A stretch of DNA of 64,000 nucleotides, taken from the NCBI GenBank assembly GCA_944385035.1, contig CALWVV010000007.1, forward strand, positions 1 to 64,000, in the 5' to 3' direction. Below the pieces are notes generated by a model that worked only from the letters and a program-made list of their open reading frames with translations, did no database searches and had not been told where the DNA came from. The translations under genes were made by a program, and so were the position numbers. The stretch's first letter is position 1; each line of letters starts with the position of its first letter. Of this stretch, positions 41,590 through 51,498 are shown in pieces. This stretch comes from an uncultured Oscillospiraceae bacterium. GTDB lineage: Bacteria > Bacillota > Clostridia > Oscillospirales > Oscillospiraceae.

Positions 41590-42507
41590 ATGAGAAAAAG
41601 AACCATTTCCCTTTTCATTGCCGGTTTTCTGCTGGTCAATCTGTTATCCGCCTGCGGAAGTAGCCAGCCCCAGACGCAGACCCAGGAGCCGCCGGCCGCT
41701 CCCACAGAGGAGCAGACAAACCTCAGTGACCGAACCCCCGCTCCTCAGCCCCCCGTCCAAAAGCAAAAGCCGGATGCCGAGCCGCAGTCCCCAGATGAGG
41801 CCCCTGCCGCCCCGCAGCCGGAACAGCCGGAATATGATTTCTCCCAGCCTGTCCCCGAGAGCGAAGCGGTGGATAATTCCTACTTTGAGGATGCCGCCTT
41901 CATCGGAGACTCCCGGACCGACGGCTTCCTCATTTACAGCGGCATTGGCTGCGGAGAAAACCTGACCTCCAACGGCCTGTCCATTTTTAAGCTGGCCGAG
42001 AAAAAGGCCATCACCATTGACGGGAACCAGTATACCCTTTTGGAGGCCCTTGCCCTCAAGCAGTATGGAAAGGTATACTTGTCCCTGGGGATCAACGAGC
42101 TGGGCTACTACAACGATCAGGGGTTTTATGATTCCTACTGCCAGGCCATTGACCTCATTCGGGAAAGCCAGCCCAACGCCGTGATTTACATCCAGGGTCT
42201 CATTCCCCTCAACGAGGATGTCATTGCAGAGACCGGCGGGGCCAGCTACCTGAAGAACGACCACTTGCAGATCTACAATGATCTGATGAAAAAGGCTGCC
42301 GAAGAAAAACAGGTCGCCTTTTTGGATCTGAACCCCGTCTTTGCTGACGAAAACGGTCAGCTCCCCAGGGATGCCAGCGCCGACGGCGTCCACCTGCGCA
42401 AGGCCTACTGCCAGCAGTGGCTGGACTACCTGAAAACACATACGGTCTCCTACGATACGTTGTATCCCTCCCAGGAAAATTCCGCGTCTTCCTCTGCCGA
42501 GTCTTAA
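41590..42507 (+). CDS. SGNH/GDSL-hydrolase lipoprotein
   Basis: Exported lipoprotein of 305 residues. Signal peptide with lipobox LLSAC, a Pro/Gln/Glu-rich spacer (residues ~25-85), then an SGNH domain: block I GDSRTDGF (Ser nucleophile), LSLGINELGYY (Gly/Asn oxyanion residues) and DGVHLRKAY (Asp-His). GGAGGA lies before the ATG, 34 bp after the anti-sigma gene, and a terminator follows, so it is the third gene of the ECF operon. In SigV systems the output includes peptidoglycan O-acetylation; an SGNH enzyme acting on wall acetyl groups would fit, as inference. Confidence 0.85.
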   Translation: MRKRTISLFIAGFLLVNLLSACGSSQPQTQTQEPPAAPTEEQTNLSDRTPAPQPPVQKQKPDAEPQSPDEAPAAPQPEQPEYDFSQPVPESEAVDNSYFEDAAFIGDSRTDGFLIYSGIGCGENLTSNGLSIFKLAEKKAITIDGNQYTLLEALALKQYGKVYLSLGINELGYYNDQGFYDSYCQAIDLIRESQPNAVIYIQGLIPLNEDVIAETGGASYLKNDHLQIYNDLMKKAAEEKQVAFLDLNPVFADENGQLPRDASADGVHLRKAYCQQWLDYLKTHTVSYDTLYPSQENSASSSAES

Positions 42508-42541
42508 GGGAAGGCTCGCGCGATCGTCCCAAGGAACATGT

Positions 42542-42588
42542 TTGCCCCGCCCTTCCAGCCCATTTCTGGAAAGGCGGGGCAATTTTTT
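42542..42588 (+). terminator. Terminator of the ECF/RsiV/SGNH operon
   Basis: TTGCCCCGCC and TTCCAG pair with CTGGAA and GGCGGGGCAA, followed by six T. Confidence 0.9.
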
Positions 42589-42685
42589 GCTGTGAACCAC
42601 TCTCCCAAAGTGGGCGGGACCGGCCGGGGCACCCTTTGGGGGGGCACAGGCGGTGTGTCCCCCCATATGGGAATACGCAGAGCGT

Positions 42686-44794
<2,109 letters not shown>

Positions 44795-44832
44795 AAGATC
44801 CCAGTCCTTTCCGCTTCATTTGGAGGAAATGC

Positions 44833-44874
44833 AAAAAAAGAGGCAGTGGTGCCCTTCGTGGACACCATTGCCTC
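44833..44874 (-). terminator. Intrinsic terminator in the glnN leader (candidate attenuator)
   Basis: On the minus strand GAGGCA-A-TGGTG pairs with CACCA-C-TGCCTC (arms 44863-44874 and 44840-44851), followed by seven T (44833-44839). It lies about 40-80 bp before the glnN ATG, with no gene between it and glnN. A weak promoter candidate (TTGCTT at 44955-44960, TATTGT at 44932-44937) lies upstream. Confidence 0.75.
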
Positions 44875-45041
44875 ACATTACATTCCGAAGTGGTTGCCGC
44901 TGCAAACAGCAAAAGCAAACCTTCTGCCATTACAATAGCGCGCAAAAGAATAAAAAGCAAGCCCAAATTTTGCCTAAAATTTATTCGCTCTCTCTGCCGA
45001 TCCTGGGGCAATTCACCAGCCGGAGCGAGTCAAAGGCACAC

Positions 45042-45512
45042 TCACCTTCCCCCTCTGGACTTTTTTCCCGTCATCAGGTGGGGCAGCACGATCCGCAGCA
45101 CTGTGGAGGAGAGCATGGCCCCAATGGCCAGTGCGGCAGCCACACCGAAGGTGTGCAGCAGCGTGGAAAGAAACAAATCAGTCTGACCGTCCACACAGTA
45201 GCGCATGGCGTTGTAGATGCCCGCTCCGGGCACCAGCGGAAGCAGGGCCACCTGCAGGTAGCCTGTCACCGGGCAGCGGCGCACGCGGGCCATCATCTCG
45301 GCGTAGATGGCAATGATCACCGCGGCAAAAAAGGCCGGGATCACCTCTCCGCCCGCCAGACGCTGGGCGAGCAGATAGGCCAGCCACCCCAGCGCCCCGC
45401 CGAAGCCGCAGATCAGCACACCGAAACCATGGATATTGAATACCAGCCCGAAGCCCACACAGGCGATAAAGGACCACAGGCAGGGGAAAAAAAGTGCGTT
45501 CAACAGTTCCAT
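45042..45512 (-). CDS. Threonine/serine exporter family, ThrE_2/YjjB-type subunit
   Basis: Small membrane protein of 156 residues with four to five hydrophobic helices and the family segment LVPGAGIYNAMRYCVDG. It is the short partner of the split ThrE transporter, YjjB in E. coli, where YjjP/YjjB export succinate and related members export Thr/Ser. It starts 10 bp after the YjjP-type gene, so the two are one operon and likely one complex. Confidence 0.88.
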   Translation of the reverse strand: MELLNALFFPCLWSFIACVGFGLVFNIHGFGVLICGFGGALGWLAYLLAQRLAGGEVIPAFFAAVIIAIYAEMMARVRRCPVTGYLQVALLPLVPGAGIYNAMRYCVDGQTDLFLSTLLHTFGVAAALAIGAMLSSTVLRIVLPHLMTGKKSRGGR

Positions 45513-45522
45513 GTTCCTGCCC

Positions 45523-46281
45523 TCACGTTCCCATGGCCAGGGACAAAATGACCCCCAGAGAGATGGCCGCAGCGGTCAGAATGGCCTCAGCGGTGCGGTT
45601 GATGCCTGATATGATATCCCCATTGACGATCTCCCGCATGGCGTTGGTCAGGGCCATACCCGGCACCAGGACCATCAGCGTGCCGATGGTAATGAAGTTT
45701 AAATTGACTCCAATGCCCAGATCGGTGAGCAGCAGCGCCAGCAGCGACGCAATGACTGCCCCGATCAGGGTCTGGAAAAAGCCCACCACCCGCAGAGGTT
45801 TGCTGAGATAGAGGATCCACAGGCCCACCCCCAGGCCGCACACGCCAGCGCTGAGCATATCTGGAAGATTTCCCCCGAAAAAAGCGGCAAAAAAGGCGGC
45901 TGCCACCACATAGCCCATCAGCAGCACCCAGGTGGGATGGGCCCGGTGTCCCTCCCCCAGGCGGCGGACCTGCTCCTTGGCCTGCTCCAGGGGCGGGACC
46001 TCCCGGCACAGCCGGCGGCACAGGTCGTTGCAGGCCTCCAGCAGCTCAATGTCCGTTCCGTGGGAGGGGATGCGGCGCATGCTGGTAATGGGGTGGCCCG
46101 AGGGTGTGTTCAAGCTGACAATCAGACAGTTGGGGATGGCAAACACCTGGGGCTGCAGTCCATAGGCGGTGAGCAGCCGGTTTACCGACTCCTCTACCCG
46201 GTAAATTTCCGCCCCACTGTACATCAGCTGGTAGCCCAGCTCCGTACCCATATTCAGAAGGTCGTCATAGTTGTCGTGCAT
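45523..46281 (-). CDS. Threonine/serine exporter family, ThrE (DUF1212)/YjjP-type subunit
   Basis: Protein of 252 residues. A cytosolic N-terminal half (MGTELGYQLMYSGAEIYRVEESVNRL, the DUF1212 hallmark; SMRRIPSHGTDIELL) is followed by five hydrophobic helices with TLMVLVPGMALTNAMREIVNGD. In the classical ThrE both parts are fused; here the second part is the next gene. The substrate may be Thr/Ser or a dicarboxylate. Confidence 0.9.
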   Translation of the reverse strand: MHDNYDDLLNMGTELGYQLMYSGAEIYRVEESVNRLLTAYGLQPQVFAIPNCLIVSLNTPSGHPITSMRRIPSHGTDIELLEACNDLCRRLCREVPPLEQAKEQVRRLGEGHRAHPTWVLLMGYVVAAAFFAAFFGGNLPDMLSAGVCGLGVGLWILYLSKPLRVVGFFQTLIGAVIASLLALLLTDLGIGVNLNFITIGTLMVLVPGMALTNAMREIVNGDIISGINRTAEAILTAAAISLGVILSLAMGT

Positions 46282-46348
46282 ACCGGATCCCTCCCGTCTC
46301 TAGTAGGATACCATCTTTGGAGAAAATAGCAAGGTCTATTTCCGTCCC

Positions 46349-46391
46349 GAAAAAAAGGCCGCAGAGAAATGATAGTTCTCCGCGGCCTTTT
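46349..46391 (-). terminator. Terminator of the gal operon
   Basis: Minus-strand hairpin AAAAGGCCGC-x-GAGAA / TTCTC-x-GCGGCCTTTT ending in a T-run, 10 bp after the galM stop. Confidence 0.88.
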
Positions 46392-46399
46392 GGCTGCAT

Positions 46400-47440
46400 T
46401 TATCCGTTTTTCGTTACCTGGTACGTGGTCACATGGTGGTAGCTCTCTCCCTTGCCCAGCACCACGCAGGGGAAATTCTCGTGGTGGATGGCATCGGGCC
46501 AGGCCTGGGTCTCCAGGCAGAAGGCCGACCGGGGACCGTAGCAGGCCCCGCCCTTCCCCGCCTCTCCCTCCAGGAAATTGGCGGTGTAGAACTGCATTCC
46601 GGGCTGGGTGGTCCGGCACTCCAGACACAGCCCGCCTCCGGTCACTCTGGCCGCCTGCTTCAGAGGGCCCCGGCTCTGGCGATGGAGGACAAAGTTGTGG
46701 TCATAACCGTTGCCCAGCTTCAGCTGGGGATGGTCCATGGCCAACCCCACACGGATCTCCACAGGCTCTCTAAGGTCAAAGGGCGTTCCATCCACCGGGA
46801 GAACCGTCCCCGTGGGGGTGCTGTTCTCATCCATCTCCGTAATAGCATCGGCCAGGATCTGGATCTTCTGCTCCCCCAGAGAGCCGTGGGCGTGGCCCAG
46901 CAGGTTAAAATAGCTGTGGTTGGTGAGGTTGCAGAGGGTATCCTGGTCGCTCCGGGCCTGATACTCCAGCGTAAGTGTCCCGTCCTCTGAAAGGGAATAG
47001 GTCACCTGCACCGCCAGGCTGCCGGGGAAGCCCTCCTCCCCATCGGGACTGTTGCGGGTGAGCACCAGCGCACCGTTCTCCTCACGGGCCGCCCAGATAG
47101 CCCGGTCAAAGCCCCGCAGGCCCCCGTGGAGGCAGTTGGGGCCGTTGTTGACCGCCAGGGGGTAGTGCACACCGTTCAGGTCGAAGGCAGCCCCGCCGAT
47201 GCGGTTGGCCACCCGGCCCACTAGGGCGCCGAAATACTTGTCTTGGTTCTCGTAATCCTCCAGCGTCTCACAGCCCAGCACAATGTCCCGGCTTCCCTCC
47301 GGGGCGGGGACGCAGAAGGAGCGGAGAATTCCTCCATAGGTCAGCACCTGGGCGGAATATTCCCCGGCACACAGGGTCCACGCCTCCACTTCCCGGCCCT
47401 CTTTGGTCCGTCCGAAGCTTTGACCGATCAAGTTTGCCAT
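46400..47440 (-). CDS. galM: Aldose 1-epimerase (mutarotase)
   Basis: Interconverts alpha- and beta-galactose for galactokinase. The 346-residue protein shows GRVANRIGGAAFDLNG, NNGPNCLHGG (catalytic-site His), TNHSYFNLLGH (second His) and a late Glu in FYTANFLEGEAG. No signal peptide, so it is cytosolic. It begins 3 bp after galT and ends the galK-galE-galT-galM operon. Confidence 0.93.
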   Translation of the reverse strand: MANLIGQSFGRTKEGREVEAWTLCAGEYSAQVLTYGGILRSFCVPAPEGSRDIVLGCETLEDYENQDKYFGALVGRVANRIGGAAFDLNGVHYPLAVNNGPNCLHGGLRGFDRAIWAAREENGALVLTRNSPDGEEGFPGSLAVQVTYSLSEDGTLTLEYQARSDQDTLCNLTNHSYFNLLGHAHGSLGEQKIQILADAITEMDENSTPTGTVLPVDGTPFDLREPVEIRVGLAMDHPQLKLGNGYDHNFVLHRQSRGPLKQAARVTGGGLCLECRTTQPGMQFYTANFLEGEAGKGGACYGPRSAFCLETQAWPDAIHHENFPCVVLGKGESYHHVTTYQVTKNG

Positions 47441-47443
47441 TCC

Positions 47444-48943
47444 TTACACCTGCCTCAGGAAACGCAGGAAGGCCTCTTTGCCCTCCGGGGTGCGCTTGTA
47501 GACACCGGCGTGCTCCAGCACTTGGGAGAACACCAGTCCGGTCTCCTTTTGTACAATATCCAGCGCGTTTTCCGGGGTGATCTGGTACTTGCCCCGGAAG
47601 CTCTCCGCCCAATCGGCGTGGCTCTCGGTCAGGGGATCGGCGCGCAGGTCCTCCCCGGAGGCCAGCTTCTCCGCCACCGCGGCCAGCTCCGCTTTCAGCC
47701 GGGCGGGCAGCACAGCCAGGCCCATCACCTCGATGAGGCCGATGTTCTCCTTCTTGATGTGATGAAGCTCCGCGTGGGGGTGGTAGAGGCCCAGGGGGTG
47801 CTCGGACGTGGTCAGGTTGTTGCGCAGCACCAGGTCCAGCTCATAATCCTCTCCCCGCCGCCGGGCGATGGGGGTGATGGTGTTGTGGGGCTCCCCGTCG
47901 GTCTCGGCCAGGATGGTGGCCGCCTGGTCGGTGTAGCCTCTCCAGCTCAGGAGGATCTTGTCGGCCAGCTCCACCAGCCGCTGGGGATCGGCACAGGTGA
48001 GACGGACCACCGACATGGGCCACTTCACAATGCCGGATGTTACGTCCTCATAGCCGGGGAAGGTGAACTCCGTCTCCACCGGGGCCTTAGCCATGGCGAA
48101 GGTGTAGCGGCCGCCCTGGAAATGGTCATGGGCCAGGATGGAGCCGCCCACAATGGGCAGATCGGCGTTGGAGCCCACAAAGTAGTGGGGGAACTGGCCC
48201 ACAAAGTCCAAAAGCTTGCCAAAGCAGGCCCGGTCGATCTTCATGGGGGTGTGCTCCCGGTTCAGGCAGATGCAGTGCTCGTTATAGTACACATAGGGGG
48301 AGTACTGCAAAAACCAGGGAGAGCCGTTGATGGTGATGGGGACAATGCGGTGGTTCTGCCGGGCGGGGTGGTTCACCCGGCCTGCGTAGCCCTCGTTCTC
48401 GGCGCACAGCTGGCACCGGGGATAGGCGGAGGCGGGCAGGTTCCGGGCGGCGGCAATGGCCTTGGGGTCCTTTTCCGGCTTGGACAGGTTAATGGTAATG
48501 TCCAGCTCCCCGTACTCCGTGGGGGCCTTCCACTGCATATCCTTGGCGATCCGGTCCCGGCGGATGTAGTTGGTATCCTGGCTGAATTTATAGTACCAGT
48601 CGGTGGCCTTCCGGGGGTCCTCCTCCCGCAGGGCCTGGAAGTGGTCGATCACCTGGCCGGGACGGGGGGTCAGGGCGCCCATAATTTTCGTATCAAAGAG
48701 GTCCCGGTAAACGATGGAATTCTCCTTCAGCACGCCCCGTGCATGGGCATCGTCCATAAGGGCGTCCAGGATGACGGGCAGTTCCCCCTCCTCCAGGGCG
48801 GGCAGCTGCTCCGGCATGGCGCAGCCGTCCAGCTCCAGCACTTCCAGCAGGGCGTTCACCGCCCACATCTGCTCCTCGGGACGGATAAGCTCCTTCTCCA
48901 GGGCGTAAGCGGTCAGCTTGGCAATGGCCTGGTCACGTTCCAT
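47444..48943 (-). CDS. galT: UDP-glucose-hexose-1-phosphate uridylyltransferase, class II
   Basis: Transfers UMP from UDP-glucose to galactose-1-phosphate. Its 499 residues and sequence correspond to the Firmicutes class II GalT, about 150 residues longer than the E. coli enzyme. Visible parts include PTEYGELDITINLSKPEKDPKAIAAAR, CQLCAENEGYAG, GGSILAHDHFQGGRYTF and LGLYHPHAELHHIKKENIGLIEVMGLA. The start codon is 2 bp downstream of the galE stop. Confidence 0.94.
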   Translation of the reverse strand: MERDQAIAKLTAYALEKELIRPEEQMWAVNALLEVLELDGCAMPEQLPALEEGELPVILDALMDDAHARGVLKENSIVYRDLFDTKIMGALTPRPGQVIDHFQALREEDPRKATDWYYKFSQDTNYIRRDRIAKDMQWKAPTEYGELDITINLSKPEKDPKAIAAARNLPASAYPRCQLCAENEGYAGRVNHPARQNHRIVPITINGSPWFLQYSPYVYYNEHCICLNREHTPMKIDRACFGKLLDFVGQFPHYFVGSNADLPIVGGSILAHDHFQGGRYTFAMAKAPVETEFTFPGYEDVTSGIVKWPMSVVRLTCADPQRLVELADKILLSWRGYTDQAATILAETDGEPHNTITPIARRRGEDYELDLVLRNNLTTSEHPLGLYHPHAELHHIKKENIGLIEVMGLAVLPARLKAELAAVAEKLASGEDLRADPLTESHADWAESFRGKYQITPENALDIVQKETGLVFSQVLEHAGVYKRTPEGKEAFLRFLRQV

Positions 48944-48945
48944 GC

Positions 48946-49938
48946 TCAGTCCTCCCCATATCCGTTGGGGTGGGCCTTGTGCCAGGCCCAGGCGGAGGCC
49001 ACGATGGTGCTCAGGTCGTTAAACTGAGGCTTCCACCCCAGCACCTTCACCGCTTTCTCCGAGGAGGCAATGAGCTGGGCCGGGTCGCCCGCCCGGCGGG
49101 GGGCAATCTGGGCGGGGATGGGGTGGCCGGTGACCTGGCGGGCCACATCCACCACTTCCTTCACCGTAAAGCCCACGCCATTGCCCAGGTTGAAGACGTT
49201 GTTCTCTCCCCCGGCAATGAGATAATCCAGCGCCAGGATATGGGCCTGGGCCAGGTCGGTGACGTGGATGTAGTCCCGGATGCAGGTGCCGTCCTTGGTG
49301 GGGTAGTCGTTGCCGAACATGCTCACCGCCTCCCGCTGGCCCAGGGGGACCTGGAGGATGATGGGAATGAGGTGGGTCTCGGGGTTGTGGGCCTCACCGA
49401 TCTTGCCGGAGGCGTGGGCGCCGCAGGCGTTGAAGTACCGCAGGGCCACATAGCGAAGGCCGTGGGCGCGGGACACCCAGTTCATCATCTGCTCCATGGA
49501 CAGCTTGGTGTTGCCGTAGCAGTTGGTGGGCACGGTGGGGTCGCTCTCCAGAATGGGCACCCGCTCAGGCTCGCCGTAGGTGGCGGCAGTGGAGGAAAAG
49601 ACGATCTTATCCACCCCGTGCTCCACCATGGACCGGAGAAGCACCATGGTGCCGTAGAGGTTGTTGTCATAGTACTTCAGGGGGTCGGACATGGACTCTC
49701 CCACCTGGGAAGAGGCGGCAAAGTGAATGACGCCCTCAATGTTCTCCGCCTGGAACAGGGTGTCCAAGGCTCCCTTGTCCCGGATGTCCAGCTCATAAAA
49801 CTTCGCCTTGGGGTGGACCGCAGCCTTAAAGCCGGTCTGTAAATTGTCGGCCACAACCACCTCGCGGCCCGCGTCAATGAGTTCGTATACCGTATGAGAG
49901 CCGATGTAGCCGGCTCCGCCCAATACCAAAATCGCCAT
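48946..49938 (-). CDS. galE: UDP-glucose 4-epimerase
   Basis: Short-chain-type NAD enzyme of 330 residues that recycles UDP-galactose to UDP-glucose. NAD motif GGAGYIGSH, catalytic Ser/Thr in VFSSTAATYGEP, YxxxK as YGNTKLSMEQ, and ALRYFNACGAHASGKIGE. GAAAGGAG precedes the ATG. It lies 43 bp after galK and 2 bp before galT. Confidence 0.95.
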   Translation of the reverse strand: MAILVLGGAGYIGSHTVYELIDAGREVVVADNLQTGFKAAVHPKAKFYELDIRDKGALDTLFQAENIEGVIHFAASSQVGESMSDPLKYYDNNLYGTMVLLRSMVEHGVDKIVFSSTAATYGEPERVPILESDPTVPTNCYGNTKLSMEQMMNWVSRAHGLRYVALRYFNACGAHASGKIGEAHNPETHLIPIILQVPLGQREAVSMFGNDYPTKDGTCIRDYIHVTDLAQAHILALDYLIAGGENNVFNLGNGVGFTVKEVVDVARQVTGHPIPAQIAPRRAGDPAQLIASSEKAVKVLGWKPQFNDLSTIVASAWAWHKAHPNGYGED

Positions 49939-49981
49939 GTTTCAATGCACTCCTTTCGCATTCTGTTTCATCATATCACAG

Positions 49982-51268
49982 CTAGGACCAGAGCACCGTA
50001 CCGCCCACCGGCCGGATGCTCAGCACATGGCAGCTTCCGCCGCCCAGAGCCTTCTCTACCTGCGTCCGGAAATTCTCCAGCCCGTCCAAGGGAACAAAAG
50101 CCTGGATGGTGCCCGCAAAGCCGCCTCCGTGGACCCGGCAGGCGCCCTTGCCCTGCAGGGCCCGCTCGGCCACGGCGAGGGCCACGGCCATGGCCTGCTC
50201 GGCCACCGCACCGGCGGGCGTGATGTCCTGCAAAAGTTCCCAGGAGGACCGGCCCGACTCCCGCACCAGGGCCAGGAAGGTCTCCATATCACCCTGTTCC
50301 AGGGCGTCCGCCTCCTGCTGGGAACGGCGGTCATCCGCAAAGAAGTGCAGGGCCCGGAGCACCGCCCGGTCCCCCACCGCCTTCCGAAGCTGAGGCAGCT
50401 TCTCCACCACCTGCGCCTCGTCCACCTCCCGCAGCACCTGCTTGCCAAAGTAGGCGGCTACCGCTCCCATTTCCTGGGGCACCGCGGCATATTCGCTGGT
50501 CAGGTCGGCGTGGCTGGCTCCGGAGTCAATGATGCACAGGGCATAGCCCAATCCGGCCAGATCCACCGCCACGCTCCGCACCACCGGGGCGGCAGGGTCG
50601 GCAAAGTCGATGGCCACCGCGCCGCCCACAGAAGAGGCCGTCTGGTCCATCAGCCCGCTGGGCTTGCCGAAGAAGATGTTCTCCGCCTTCTGGCCCATCT
50701 GGGCGATGGTCACAGGGTCCAGCTGGCCCTGGCAGAACAGGTCGTTCTCAATGACCCCCAGCAGCACCTCGCAGGCCGCGGAGGAGGACAGGCCGGAGCC
50801 GGGCAGCACCTGGGAGGTGGCATACACATCAAAGCCCGCGACCTTATATCCCATCTGAGCGGCCTGGGCCGCCATGCCCCGTACCAGGGAGGCGGTGGAT
50901 TCCTTCTCGTCCTCTTTCGGCTCCAGGGTGTCCAGCTCCACCTCCACCATGGGCCAGCCTTCCGACTGAAAGCGGATGGTGTTGGTGCCGTTCAGGGCCG
51001 CACAGGCCAGAAAATCCAGATTCACCGCTCCGGCCAGAACCCGGCCGTGCTGATGGTCGGTATGGTTGCCGCAGATCTCTGTGCGGCCTGGGGCGGAACA
51101 CAGGGACACCTGGGTGTCCTCACGTGCGCCAAAGGTACGCTGAAAGCAGTCCAGAAGTGCAGCCACCCGCTGCCGTCCGGCCTCCAGGTCACTGCACAGT
51201 GTGGCTTTCAGGCCCTTGTCCAGTTCACCGGAGCCCAACGCCCGGCGCACATCCACCAGTTTTTGCAT
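49982..51268 (-). CDS. galK: Galactokinase
   Basis: GHMP kinase of 428 residues phosphorylating galactose at C1. The galactose-binding signature GRTEICGNHTDHQHGRVLAGAV, ATP loop LPGSGLSSSAACEV and the C-terminal GAGGxxx-like CRVHGGGFAGTIQAF are present. AGAGAGGGG precedes the ATG. First gene of the Leloir operon; the mgl importer for galactose lies directly upstream behind a terminator. Confidence 0.95.
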   Translation of the reverse strand: MQKLVDVRRALGSGELDKGLKATLCSDLEAGRQRVAALLDCFQRTFGAREDTQVSLCSAPGRTEICGNHTDHQHGRVLAGAVNLDFLACAALNGTNTIRFQSEGWPMVEVELDTLEPKEDEKESTASLVRGMAAQAAQMGYKVAGFDVYATSQVLPGSGLSSSAACEVLLGVIENDLFCQGQLDPVTIAQMGQKAENIFFGKPSGLMDQTASSVGGAVAIDFADPAAPVVRSVAVDLAGLGYALCIIDSGASHADLTSEYAAVPQEMGAVAAYFGKQVLREVDEAQVVEKLPQLRKAVGDRAVLRALHFFADDRRSQQEADALEQGDMETFLALVRESGRSSWELLQDITPAGAVAEQAMAVALAVAERALQGKGACRVHGGGFAGTIQAFVPLDGLENFRTQVEKALGGGSCHVLSIRPVGGTVLWS

Positions 51269-51328
51269 GTTAATCCCCTCTCTTTTCCCACCGGAAGTAC
51301 GTTTTCTCCCGGCCGGGCCGTTTTGTTC

Positions 51329-51357
51329 ATCTTATCATATTCGGCTTTTGATTCCAA
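51329..51357 (-). promoter_or_regulatory. Candidate galK promoter
   Basis: Minus-strand TTGGAA (51352-51357), 17 bp, TAAGAT (51329-51334), about 55 bp before galK. The match is modest; read-through from mgl is also possible. Confidence 0.35.
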
Positions 51358-51429
51358 TCCCCCGCCATGTTCCAGCAGAGGCGCCCTCCAGCCGCAGCAC
51401 TTTTTTCTCCCCAAAAATCCGGCGAGACA

Positions 51430-51477
51430 AAGCCGCCGCAAAGCAGTGGGATCTCCATATCTGCTTTGCGGCGGCTT
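51430..51477 (-). terminator. Terminator/attenuator between mglC and galK
   Basis: Perfect 17-base arms (51430-51446 and 51461-51477) around a 14-base loop; only TTTGTC follows on the minus strand, so termination may be partial. Confidence 0.75.
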
Positions 51478-51498
51478 CCTGCCGAGGTATTGAATGGA

